Notes under the pieces: generated by a model
Seen by the model: only the letters and a program-made list of their open reading frames with translations
What the model was told of the DNA's origin: nothing
Database searches by the model: none
Source: Burkholderia ubonensis
GTDB taxonomy: Bacteria > Pseudomonadota > Gammaproteobacteria > Burkholderiales > Burkholderiaceae
Assembly: GCF_001718695.1 (NCBI RefSeq)
Contig: NZ_CP013422.1
Span: 1,984,001 to 2,048,000, forward strand
Direction of reading: 5' to 3'
DNA length: 64,000 bases
Translations under genes and position numbers: made by a program
In this document: positions 29,468 to 37,386 of the stretch, piece by piece
Numbering within the stretch: position 1 is the first letter of the stretch
How the letters are laid out: each line of letters begins with the position of its first letter

Positions 29468-30703
29468 CTATGTTCGCGCCTGCGGCCACCGTATCGGCGC
29501 GCTGTCTGATTTGGGGCGCGACTGTTTCCACCGGTTAAACAGTCTCTGATAGGTTCGCTCAGACTGCTCGGCCACGGCTCGCTCTTGCTGACGCACACTC
29601 TTCAGACTGTAGGCCGCAGCCGAACCTTTGCGCGGGCCATGCTGCGCCGGCATTCCAGCCTGCAGTTCCAGCGCACGCAGTTTGTGCGCAGTCAACGCCG
29701 GGCGATCCCACGCGAACGGTTCACCGCGTGTCAGCACATACCATACGATTACTGCGAGTTTGCGAGCAGTCGCGACGGCGGCAATTTGCTGGCCGCGGCG
29801 ATCGCGCACGCGCAGGAAGAAGGCGCGCAGCGGCCCGGGCGCTTGCGTTGCACCCCAAGCGGCTTCGACCAGCATCGCCCGAGCATAAGAGCGCCCGCGC
29901 TTGGTGATGTGACCATGCCTGGCCGGTGCCGGACCGGATTGATAGACTGATGGATTGAGACCGAAGTAGCTCACCAACTTCTCCGGATTCGGAAACCGCG
30001 CGATGTCGCCGATGGCCGATAGCAGTCCGATCGCCACTGTGGTGTTCACGCCAGTGATCGTTAGCATCACGCGCAATCGCGCATCGTCGATGGTCGCTTG
30101 CGCGAGCGCTTGCTCCACCTCGCGCAGATCGTCGCCGAGGCGGTCCAGTTCGCGCAGTCGCTGCTCAACACCCAGTCGTTCATCCAGTGGCAGCGGTTGA
30201 ACACCGAGCCACGCACGCCCCTTCTTGCCAAAAAGATCGGTGGCGGGACACCGCTCGATCAGGTGTGCAATCAGGACTGCGTGAATCTCGTTCTTCAGCC
30301 GTGTACGTTGCCGCACCAGCTGTGAGCGGCGCGCGATCTGTCGACGCAACGCCAGCGTGTGCTCGTCCGGCATCCATACTTCCGGCAGAAAACCGCTCGC
30401 ATACAGCTGTGCCAGCACGGCTGCATCGATCTTGTCCGTCTTGACGCGAGCCTCCGCGATCAGCCTAACTTGCAGCGGATTGGCAATCGCCACACGCGCG
30501 ACATGCGCGCGCAAGACGTTGACGATGGCAGTGGTATTGCCGGTCGCTTCGAGTACCACATGATCGGTGGCACGCAGCTTTGCCGCAAAGCGCTCCAGTT
30601 CATCGCGTCGCAACCCGGTGCGGCCGCCTGCATGCAGCGTGCCATCCTCCAGGTACGCGATCTCGGCCACGGAGCGCGACACATCTAACCCTACGATTCG
30701 CAT
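29468..30703 (-). CDS. IS110-family transposase (DEDD recombinase)
   Basis: A 411-residue intact transposase. The RuvC-like N-terminal DEDD domain is visible: IVGLDVS (first Asp), VVLEATGN (Glu), then RVKTDKIDAAVLAQLY (two Asp). The C-terminal Tnp_20 domain with the catalytic Ser region holds HGHITKRGRSYARAMLVEAAW. The ATG at 30703 has GGGAGA upstream; a start at 30805 would lie in the non-coding end. This copy may be active. Confidence 0.92.
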   Translation of the reverse strand: MRIVGLDVSRSVAEIAYLEDGTLHAGGRTGLRRDELERFAAKLRATDHVVLEATGNTTAIVNVLRAHVARVAIANPLQVRLIAEARVKTDKIDAAVLAQLYASGFLPEVWMPDEHTLALRRQIARRSQLVRQRTRLKNEIHAVLIAHLIERCPATDLFGKKGRAWLGVQPLPLDERLGVEQRLRELDRLGDDLREVEQALAQATIDDARLRVMLTITGVNTTVAIGLLSAIGDIARFPNPEKLVSYFGLNPSVYQSGPAPARHGHITKRGRSYARAMLVEAAWGATQAPGPLRAFFLRVRDRRGQQIAAVATARKLAVIVWYVLTRGEPFAWDRPALTAHKLRALELQAGMPAQHGPRKGSAAAYSLKSVRQQERAVAEQSERTYQRLFNRWKQSRPKSDSAPIRWPQART

Positions 30704-30950
30704 AACCGTCTCCCGTTTCAGATCACTGTTGGGAGCCGGTGGGACAGCACGACAACTACGGATTCGCGCTCGCAGCGCAACCGGGCGGGTCGCAGGGGCG
30801 GCCAACTACTAACACGAGCTCGCGGCTCATCGTATAGGAACGGCCTGCCCACCCGAAGTGCTCCCCAGTGCCCCATGTCCCGGATGGTCACACCATACGC
30901 TCAAACCGCTCGGCGCGGGAACGCGAGGCACCGGCTATATCATGCCGGTT
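30704..30950 (-). ncRNA. Candidate IS110 bridge-RNA region (5' non-coding end)
   Basis: IS110-group elements encode a structured bridge RNA in the non-coding end upstream of the transposase. That RNA pairs with both the donor and the target DNA. Here the only long non-coding segment (247 bp) is 5' of the transposase, as in the IS110 (not IS1111) subgroup. The loops and guides have not been folded, so the exact RNA limits are unknown. Confidence 0.5.
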
Positions 30951-31160
30951 ACGAACGCCATTGAAAGTCTGAACATGCAGTTGCGCAAGATCATCAAGAC
31001 TCGTGGTCACTTCCCGAATGACGAGGCCGCGATCAAGCTGCTCTGGCTGGCGCTGCGCAACGTGCTGGCCAAGACCGTGCGGGCCGCCTTCGACTGGAAA
31101 TCAGCGATGAACCAGTTTGCTATCCTGTTTGGCGAGCGATTCACGCAGGCGCGCGGATAA
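30951..31160 (+). pseudogene. IS256 transposase, 3' fragment
   Basis: The last 69 residues of the same transposase (NAIESLNMQLRKIIKTRGHF onward), in the frame that joins exactly to the 5' fragment at ACG. The reconstructed protein is about 426 residues, which is full length. No mutation other than the IS110 insertion is needed to explain the split. Confidence 0.9.
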
Positions 31161-31168
31161 CGCGCTGT

Positions 31169-31666
31169 TCAACCGCCTCGCCCACAAAAATGCGGACAGG
31201 TTCGGGTAGCGTAATCATTCCAGATATCGCGATGCAATTTCCACGCACCGCCCTCCTTCAGAAAAAGGAGGATCTGCTTGCCACGGTATTTGACGGCCCC
31301 AGCATGGTCACGGATTTCCGCATCCGAAACCTCCGTCACGGCCCGGTCGTTACCGTAGAACTCATAATTGCTGAACGATACGGTGTCGGGCTTTGCCCCG
31401 GCATACTGCTTGGCGAAGTATGCGGCAATCGCGCTGCCACCCGTCACCCTGTTGCCGCCGGGCGGCAGCAGTGCGCCGTCGTGCGTATACAAGCGGCCTA
31501 TCGCCTCGTAATCCCCTCGCGCAAAGGCATCGGCCCACCGCGCGTTTTCGGTATTGATGGCCGCTTCGATTCGAGGCTGCGGGCCACTGGCAACTGCCGG
31601 CACGGCAAAGGCGAAAAAAGCAAAGCAGGCCGCAACGGGTGCGGCAAGACGACGAATCTGTTGCAT
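31169..31666 (-). CDS. DUF4440/SnoaL-like secreted protein with IS-altered C-terminus
   Basis: 165 residues as it now stands. A Sec-type signal peptide (MQQIRRLAAPVAACFAFFAF, cleaved near AVASG) precedes an NTF2/SnoaL-like domain (DUF4440: INTENARWADAFARGDYEAI and WKLHRDIWNDY). The IS256 insertion cut the gene just before its end. Joining the flanks across one duplication restores an ending AT-QKSDSR-stop, whereas the present frame runs into the IS as RTCPHFCGRGG-stop. The domain itself is intact, so the protein may still work. It was probably the last gene of the DJ-1/SDR cluster. Confidence 0.75.
   Translation of the reverse strand: MQQIRRLAAPVAACFAFFAFAVPAVASGPQPRIEAAINTENARWADAFARGDYEAIGRLYTHDGALLPPGGNRVTGGSAIAAYFAKQYAGAKPDTVSFSNYEFYGNDRAVTEVSDAEIRDHAGAVKYRGKQILLFLKEGGAWKLHRDIWNDYATRTCPHFCGRGG
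31177..31204 (-). repeat. IS256 right inverted repeat
   Basis: On the minus strand this reads GAACCTGTCCGCATTTTTGT and so on, matching the left end. The first codons after it belong to the interrupted DUF4440 gene. Confidence 0.82.
31205..31212. repeat. IS256 target-site duplication, right copy
   Basis: GGGTAGCG is an exact match to 28296-28303. Confidence 0.85.
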
Positions 31667-31793
31667 TTGAGATTTTTCCGATCAGATTTCAAATAGACGG
31701 GCCTGCGCCAGATCGCGCAGGTGAGGCAAGCAATGTTGGTTGCGGCTTCATCGAGAGCCGTGCGAGTCCTCGCAGACATTGCCCGCGGGAATT

Positions 31794-32648
31794 TCAGCGA
31801 ACGCCCGGGATTCGTGCGAGTCCCTTGGATGCACCGGGCAGTTCTTTGTCGACCATCGCGATGACTTCCTGCCGTGCGTCTCTGGGGTGGCCGGAATGGA
31901 ACGGCGGAGCGGGATCGTATTCGATTACGAGTTGCGTGAATTCGGCAGCCTGTTGACCGCGCAGCTTCGCCGCGACGCGAAGTGCGAAATCGATGCCGGC
32001 CGTCACGCCGCCGCCGCTCATGAAGCGGCCGTTGTCGTCTTCGACGAATCGATCCGGCACGGGGATGGCGCCATATTCGGACAGCTTGTTGACGAACGCC
32101 CAATGGCAGGCGCTACGCTTGCCATTGAGAATGCCCGTCGCAGCGAGCACCAACGATCCGTTGCAAACCGAGGTCACATGTTTGGCACTTTGGGCCAAAC
32201 GCCGGATCTGCGCCTGATACTCGGGCCGCATCGGCGCCGTCAAATCGGAGCCACCGGGCACCAGAATCAGATCGGTTCGCTCGATATCGGCCAGCCGTTC
32301 GGTCTTGCCGTACACGACTCCGAATTCGAGCGTCACGTTGCCCCCATTGAGGCTCGCATAGCGAACGTTCGTATTCGGTAACCGGTGGAAAATCTCGCTG
32401 GGGCCGGCGAAGTCGAGCAGCGTCCCGCCGTCGTAATTGACAATCAAAATGTCGAGCGGGTCATTCGGAGCGAGTTCTCCTTTGCTGGCTGCCTGCGCAA
32501 GAGCAGGCGCGGTATGGCCAAGCAGTGCTCCGCCACCCAGTACGGCGCCGAGCGTGACGATGCTTCCGAATTTGAGAATATCGCGGCGCGAACGACCGGC
32601 TTCGGTGAGTGGCTTCCCGGTGCGATTGTTTTCGCTAGTGTCGGTCAA
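31794..32648 (-). CDS. Tat-exported DJ-1/PfpI family protein
   Basis: A 284-residue protein with a twin-arginine signal (SRRDILKFG, about 20-28, followed by a hydrophobic stretch to about 52 ending APALAQA) and a DJ-1/PfpI domain. The cysteine elbow is SVCNGSLVLAATGIL. Periplasmic location is therefore likely, which is uncommon for this family. The start is taken as TTG at 32648, 7 bases after AAGGAG; no suitable ATG exists upstream in frame. It lies between an SDR and a DUF4440 gene, all minus strand. Isonitrile hydratase-like activity is possible but unproven. Confidence 0.8.
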   Translation of the reverse strand: MTDTSENNRTGKPLTEAGRSRRDILKFGSIVTLGAVLGGGALLGHTAPALAQAASKGELAPNDPLDILIVNYDGGTLLDFAGPSEIFHRLPNTNVRYASLNGGNVTLEFGVVYGKTERLADIERTDLILVPGGSDLTAPMRPEYQAQIRRLAQSAKHVTSVCNGSLVLAATGILNGKRSACHWAFVNKLSEYGAIPVPDRFVEDDNGRFMSGGGVTAGIDFALRVAAKLRGQQAAEFTQLVIEYDPAPPFHSGHPRDARQEVIAMVDKELPGASKGLARIPGVR

Positions 32649-32799
32649 GATCGTTTCTCCTTGCGCTTCGGCCGCTCCACTTTTGCAACGAGGCTGGGCC
32701 GGATTGAACACCACCGCGCGAATAACGCGCAGTGGACATGTGATCAGGTGTGGATGAATCGGAAGGTCGTGCCGGGCTCGTGAACCGGTGTGCTCCCGC

Positions 32800-33546
32800 T
32801 TAAAGCTGCGACGCTCCGCCATCGACAACCAGTTCGCTGCCGACCACGTAGGAGGATTCGTCGCTGGCGAGATAGAGCGCTGCGTAGGCAATGTCCTCTG
32901 CCTTTGCCAGACGGCCAACCGGGATGGTCTTCGCGAACTCGCTTTTGAAGTTGCGGACGTCCTCGTCCGACATCCCCCACTTGCTGAGCAGGGGCGTGTC
33001 CGTGCCACCGGGCGCGATCGCGTTGAACCGGATCTTGCGATCGAGAAACTCGTAGGACCAACTACGGGCAAGCGATCGCACGGCGGCCTTGGCTGCCGCG
33101 GTCAACGATATGCCGTGCTTGCCGGTCTGGGCGACGAACGAGGTGTTGAGGATGACCGAGGCGCCCTCTCGCAACTCCGGCAGCATCGCCTGAAGCGTGT
33201 AGACCACGCCCTTGACGTTGATGTCCATGATCTCGTTGTAGAGGTCATCGTCGATGTCATTCACTGCGGACGGGAAAGCCCAGCCAGCGTTGGCGAATAC
33301 GACATCCAGGCCGCCGAACCGTTCTTTTAACTGGGCGGCAACGGCACGCATGTCGTCGATCGAACGCACATCGGCCCTGAAAACCAATGCATCGTCGCCA
33401 AGCTCGGCCTTCACACGCTCGAATGCAGCGACATCGCGACCGGTCACCGCGACCCGAGCGCCTTCTGCAATAAAGAGCTTCGCGGTCGCGAGACCGATTC
33501 CGCTAGTGCCGCCGGTAATCAAAGCCGATTTGTTCTTAAGCCTCAT
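32800..33546 (-). CDS. SDR-family protein lacking the usual catalytic Tyr
   Basis: A 248-residue short-chain dehydrogenase fold. It has GGTSGIG near residue 12, the ANAG-type motif (VFANAGW) and the expected Ser (ILNTSFV). At the YxxxK position the sequence reads SLTAAAKAAVRSLARSW, so the Lys is kept and the Tyr is replaced by Thr. It may be a degenerate or altered-mechanism SDR. It is the first gene of the minus-strand cluster with the Tat DJ-1/PfpI and DUF4440 genes. Confidence 0.83.
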   Translation of the reverse strand: MRLKNKSALITGGTSGIGLATAKLFIAEGARVAVTGRDVAAFERVKAELGDDALVFRADVRSIDDMRAVAAQLKERFGGLDVVFANAGWAFPSAVNDIDDDLYNEIMDINVKGVVYTLQAMLPELREGASVILNTSFVAQTGKHGISLTAAAKAAVRSLARSWSYEFLDRKIRFNAIAPGGTDTPLLSKWGMSDEDVRNFKSEFAKTIPVGRLAKAEDIAYAALYLASDESSYVVGSELVVDGGASQL

Positions 33547-33984
33547 TCTCTGTTCCTTTCGTTTGCGCGAAATTGATCAAACCGGGAGCTCAATGGGCAA
33601 TCGCATTTGTGCTCTTGATCCGGCTTGATTGCTGCGCAAATTATGGAACTGGAGCCGAATGGCTCAAAGGTCGTATAACCCTCACAATACGCCACACGAC
33701 CCAGCTTGATGAATGACGCATTTCGGCGCTTACTGGCGGGCCGCGCGCAAGGAAGACGCGCTCGCGGCTAACCCTCGGCTCACGAGGCAGCGTGCTCGTA
33801 CCAGTTGCTGGCTAAAACGGATGGATCACGGGCCTCGATGAAGTAACGGCGAGCAAACGAAGCCACCCCCGCGGCCCCGGCGTTTTTTGTCCACCCCACC
33901 ACCGCCCCCACCCCCGCGCTACCCTATCGATCCCCGCGTCAACGCCACCGCGCCACCGCGCCGCCACCAGCCTCGAACCGATCG
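33547..33984. other. Intergenic region at the right edge of the accessory region
   Basis: 438 bases with no supportable gene. It carries the leader of the SDR gene on the minus strand and of the LysR gene on the plus strand. The composition shifts back to core G+C near 33880. No tRNA or attachment repeat was seen. Confidence 0.5.
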
Positions 33985-34905
33985 ATGACCCGCATCCGCA
34001 GCCCCCTGAACATCGCGCAGCTCCAGGCCTTCGTCTGCGCCGCGCGCCACCGCAGCCTGCGCGCCGCCGCGCGCGAACTCGGCGTCACGCAGCCCGCGAT
34101 CACGCACACGATCCGCGAGCTCGAAACGGCGCTCAACGCGGAGCTGCTGGTGCGCACCGTGCGCGGCGTCGAGCTGACCGCGTGCGGCCATGCGCTGCTG
34201 CCGCGCGCCGAGCAGCTGCTCGGCGACATGCGCCGCACCGTCGAGGCGGTCGAGCAGGTGAAGGGAGAAATGGCGGGGCGCGTCGCCGTCGGCACGATGC
34301 CGTCGATCGCGCTGACCGCGCTGCCGCACGCGGTCACGGCATTCCGCCGCGCGATGCCGCGCGTGAGCCTGCATCTCGAGGAGGTGACGGTGCCGGAAGC
34401 GCTCGCGCAACTGCGCAACGGCACGCTCGACATCGCTGCGATGCACCATGTCCCGGCGCTGGACCGCGATTTCACGCAGACGCCGCTGCTGTCCACCGAG
34501 TTCACCGTCGTGATGCGCGACGGCCACCCGCTCGCGCACGCGCGCCGTTTAGAGGATTTACTCGACGCGGAATGGATCGTCACGGTCGGCCCCGACGAGT
34601 TCCCGCACAGCGTGATGATCGCGATGTTCGGCGCGCACGGCCTGCCGCCGCCGCAGCGCCTGCTGCACTCGCCGATGTCGTTCGCGGTGACGCTCGGGCT
34701 CGTCGCGCGCTCGGACGTGATCGGCTGCTTCACGCGCCCGCTCGCGGCGATGGTCGCGCCGCTCGGCATCCGCACGGCCGAGCTCGAGGAACGCCTGCCG
34801 CGCTTCGACCTGTCGATCATCGCGCGGCGCGACCTGCTGCCGACGCCGGCCGTCACCCAGTTCGTCACGTGCCTGCAGCGCGCCGTCAACGAAACGCTGG
34901 GCTGA
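33985..34905 (+). CDS. LysR-family transcriptional regulator
   Basis: A 306-residue LTTR. The HTH is NIAQLQAFVCAARHRSLRAAARELGVTQPAI (residues 9-39), followed by the LysR substrate-binding domain. It resembles the GbpR/CbbR-like group with a short N-terminus. The gene to its right in the same orientation is an amino-acid-binding protein; nothing in the sequence proves it is the target. Confidence 0.86.
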   Translation: MTRIRSPLNIAQLQAFVCAARHRSLRAAARELGVTQPAITHTIRELETALNAELLVRTVRGVELTACGHALLPRAEQLLGDMRRTVEAVEQVKGEMAGRVAVGTMPSIALTALPHAVTAFRRAMPRVSLHLEEVTVPEALAQLRNGTLDIAAMHHVPALDRDFTQTPLLSTEFTVVMRDGHPLAHARRLEDLLDAEWIVTVGPDEFPHSVMIAMFGAHGLPPPQRLLHSPMSFAVTLGLVARSDVIGCFTRPLAAMVAPLGIRTAELEERLPRFDLSIIARRDLLPTPAVTQFVTCLQRAVNETLG

Positions 34906-35140
34906 ATCGTTCCTTGCTTTGAAACGGCCGCATCGCGCGAGCGCGGCCGTCCGGGCCGGTATCGGGGCATGTCCTAGGCGCCCCGCCGGTATTTTGTCTT
35001 GATAATCTGCGCACGTCGTGCGCCTTGATCGGGCGGGCGAATTGAACAGTCCGGGACAGTCCGGCGCGAAGCCGCGCCGGGCCGAAGGCTTACGGCGCGG
35101 CACAACCGCGCACCCATCGAACAAAACGAGGAGTCACCGA

Positions 35141-35923
35141 GTGAAAAAAATTCTTGCGGCTGTGACGGTTGCCCTGCTCGCCGTATCGGCCGGCAGCGCG
35201 TACGCGAAGGACTGGACCACCGTGCGTTTCGGCGTCGACGCAAGCTACCCGCCTTTCGAATCGAAAGGCCCGGACGGCAAGGTCGTCGGCTTCGACGTGG
35301 ATCTCGGCAACGAAATCTGCCGCCGCCTGAGCGCGAAGTGCGTGTGGATCGAGAATGATTTCGACGGCATGATCCCGGCGCTGAAGGCGCGCAAGTTCGA
35401 CGGCGTGCTGTCGTCGATGTCGATGACGCCGGCGCGCGAGGAGCAGATCGCGTTCTCGGCGAAGCTGTTCAATACGCCGACGCGCCTCGTCGCGAAGAAG
35501 GGTTCGTCGCTGATGCCGGACGTGAAGTCGGTGAAGGGCCACCGCATCGGCGTCGAGCAGGGCACGATCCAGGAAACGTACGCGAAGACCTACTGGGCGC
35601 CGGCCGGCGCGACGGTCGTGCCGTACCAGAACCAGGACCAGGTCTATGCGGACCTGATCGCCGGCCGCCTCGACGGCGCGCTGCAGGACGCGGTGCAGGC
35701 CGACATCGGCTTCCTGAAGACCCCGCGCGGCAAGGACTTCCAGTTCGTCGGCACGGATCTCGACGATCCGAAGACGCTCGGCAACGGCGCGGGCATCGGC
35801 CTGCGCAAGGAAGACACCGACCTGAAGGCGAAGATCGACAAGGCGATCGGCGACATGCGCAAGGACGGCACGTACGACAAGATCGCGAAGAAGTACTTCG
35901 ACTTCGACGTGTACGGCAAGTAA
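35141..35923 (+). CDS. ABC transporter periplasmic amino-acid-binding protein (ArgT/HisJ-like)
   Basis: A 260-residue solute-binding protein. The Sec signal peptide (KKILAAVTVALLAVSAGSAYA) is followed by a family-3 domain (FGVDASYPPFESKGPDGKVVGFDVDLGNEI), typical for lysine/arginine/ornithine/histidine binding. The start is GTG at 35141 with GAGGAG upstream. No permease or ATPase genes are adjacent, so it is an orphan binding protein or serves a distant importer. A strong terminator follows at 35951-35978. Confidence 0.9.
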   Translation: MKKILAAVTVALLAVSAGSAYAKDWTTVRFGVDASYPPFESKGPDGKVVGFDVDLGNEICRRLSAKCVWIENDFDGMIPALKARKFDGVLSSMSMTPAREEQIAFSAKLFNTPTRLVAKKGSSLMPDVKSVKGHRIGVEQGTIQETYAKTYWAPAGATVVPYQNQDQVYADLIAGRLDGALQDAVQADIGFLKTPRGKDFQFVGTDLDDPKTLGNGAGIGLRKEDTDLKAKIDKAIGDMRKDGTYDKIAKKYFDFDVYGK

Positions 35924-35950
35924 GCAGCGCGCGATTTGCGCGCACGCAGA

Positions 35951-35978
35951 CGGGCTCCGCGAGGAGCCCGTTTTTTTT
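35951..35978 (+). terminator. Rho-independent terminator of the binding-protein gene
   Basis: CGGGCTCC-GCGA-GGAGCCCG is a perfect 8-bp stem followed by eight T, 27 bases after the stop codon. Confidence 0.9.
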
Positions 35979-36176
35979 ATGCGCGCGCGCAACGAATCGC
36001 GCGAAACATGCAGGCGCAGGTGGCGGAGTGCACGTTTTTTTTTTCGCATTAAACGGATGATTCGCAACGGAAAAACCAGCGCGGCGGAAGCGGTTTGATG
36101 GGTTCGCGTAAGGCAACGTACAATCGATCTTCCCCGCACACCGGATCATTCGCGGCTGCGCCGCACTCTTCTCATC

Positions 36177-37292
36177 ATGCAAACGCAGACCCATCCGCTG
36201 ATTTCCCCCGCCGTCGGCACCGAGCGCCACATCACGAGCTTCCACTACGGCCCGCGCGGCGGCACCAAGATCTACATCCAGTCGTCGCTGCACGCCGACG
36301 AGCTGCCCGGCATGCTGGTCGCCGCGCTGCTGCGCCGCAAGATCGCCGCGCTCGAGACGGCCGGCAAGCTGCGCGGCGAAATCGTCATCGTCCCGGTGCC
36401 GAACCCGATCGGCCTCGCGCAGCATGTGTTCGGCGATCACCTCGGCCGCTTCGAGCTCGGCTCGATGCAGAACTTCAACCGCAATTTCTACGACCTCGCG
36501 GCGCTCGTGCTGCCGCGCGTCGAAGCGCGCCTGACGAAGGACGGGGCGCGCAACGTCGCGGCCGTGCGCGCGGCGATGCGCGAGGCGCTCGACGAGCAGG
36601 CGCCGCGCACCGAGCTCGAATCGCAGCGCCTCGCGCTGCAGAAGCTGTCGTACGACGCCGACATCGTGCTCGACCTGCATTGCGACAACGACGCGGTGAT
36701 GCACCTGTATACGAACCCCGACCTGTGGGAAGACGTCGAGCCGCTCGCGCGCTACCTCGACGCGCAGGCGTCGCTGCTCGCGCTGAACTCGGTCGGCAAT
36801 CCGTTCGACGAGATCCACAGCTTCTGCTGGTCGGACCTGCGCGAGCGCTTCGGCGACCGCTTCCCGATCCCGAACGGCGCGATCTCGGTCACCGTCGAGC
36901 TGCGCAGCGAACGCGACGTGTCGTATGAATTCGCGGAAAAGGACGCGCAGGCGATCGTCGAATACCTGACCGCGCGCGGCGTGATCGAAGGCACGCCCGC
37001 GCCGCTGCCGCCGCTCGCGTATCCGGCGACGCCGCTCGCGGGCACCGATCCGCTCGTCGCGCCGGTGTCGGGCGTGATCGTGTTCCGCACGCCGGTCGGC
37101 GCGTGGATCGAGGTGGGGCAGGAAGTGGCCGACATCGTCGATCCGCTGACCGATCGCGTCGTGACGCTGAAGAGCAGCGTGTCGGGCGTGCTGTACGCGC
37201 GCCAGGTGGTGCGCTTCGCGACGGCCGGCATGGAAGTCGCGCGCATCGCCGGCGCGACGCCGATCCGCACGGGCTCGCTGCTGTCGGCCTGA
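36177..37292 (+). CDS. Succinylglutamate desuccinylase/aspartoacylase-family deacylase
   Basis: A 371-residue zinc hydrolase of the M14-like AstE/AspA family. The first zinc motif is H39-ADE42-L (SSLHADELPG), VLDLHCDN provides the later His, and the conserved Asn-Arg pair is in FNRNFYD. The C-terminal domain (from about 285, APVSGVIVFRTPVGAWIEVGQ) is a biotinyl-lipoyl-like barrel seen in this subfamily. It removes acyl groups from N-acyl amino acids or peptides; the substrate is unknown. It follows the amino-acid-binding protein but is separated from it by a strong terminator. Confidence 0.85.
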   Translation: MQTQTHPLISPAVGTERHITSFHYGPRGGTKIYIQSSLHADELPGMLVAALLRRKIAALETAGKLRGEIVIVPVPNPIGLAQHVFGDHLGRFELGSMQNFNRNFYDLAALVLPRVEARLTKDGARNVAAVRAAMREALDEQAPRTELESQRLALQKLSYDADIVLDLHCDNDAVMHLYTNPDLWEDVEPLARYLDAQASLLALNSVGNPFDEIHSFCWSDLRERFGDRFPIPNGAISVTVELRSERDVSYEFAEKDAQAIVEYLTARGVIEGTPAPLPPLAYPATPLAGTDPLVAPVSGVIVFRTPVGAWIEVGQEVADIVDPLTDRVVTLKSSVSGVLYARQVVRFATAGMEVARIAGATPIRTGSLLSA

Positions 37293-37312
37293 TCACCCCG
37301 ACGGTCTTCTTC

Positions 37313-37348
37313 AAACGACATCGCCCGCTTGCGCGGGCGATGTCGTTT
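37313..37348. terminator. Bidirectional terminator between deacylase and metQ-like genes
   Basis: AAACGACATCGCCCGC-TTGC-GCGGGCGATGTCGTTT is a perfect 16-bp stem with A and T ends, so it works on both strands. It lies between two convergent genes. Confidence 0.9.
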
Positions 37349-37386
37349 TCACGGGGCGGCCACGTTACGTGCGTGGACCGTTTGCG

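Larger units (their letters stand above)
29425..30950 (-). mobile_element. IS110-family insertion sequence nested in IS256
   Basis: The element is about 1523-1526 bp. Its limits follow from the split IS256 reading frame: ACG occurs at both junctions (29425-29427 and 30951-30953) but only once in the reconstructed IS256 gene. No terminal inverted repeats are apparent, as expected for IS110. The non-coding part is asymmetric: about 247 bp upstream of the transposase start and only 40 bp after its stop. Confidence 0.85.
28304..31204 (+). mobile_element. IS256-family insertion sequence, interrupted by an IS110-family element
   Basis: The ends are defined by imperfect inverted repeats (28304-28331 and 31177-31204, about 21 of 28 positions matching) and an 8-bp duplication GGGTAGCG. 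Without the nested 1.52-kb IS110 element the IS256 is about 1.37 kb, normal for the family. The transposase gene is split, so this copy cannot move by itself. The insertion falls in the 3' end of the DUF4440 gene. Confidence 0.88.

Noticed and set aside
30704..30950. AGTTGTC match between the IS110 non-coding end and the IS256 target as a bridge-RNA guide
   Set aside because: Seven bases is within chance for this length, and the match is offset from the junction.
20500..33600. Single integrated genomic island with tRNA attachment site
   Set aside because: I found no tRNA gene, integrase or flanking direct repeats at the edges.
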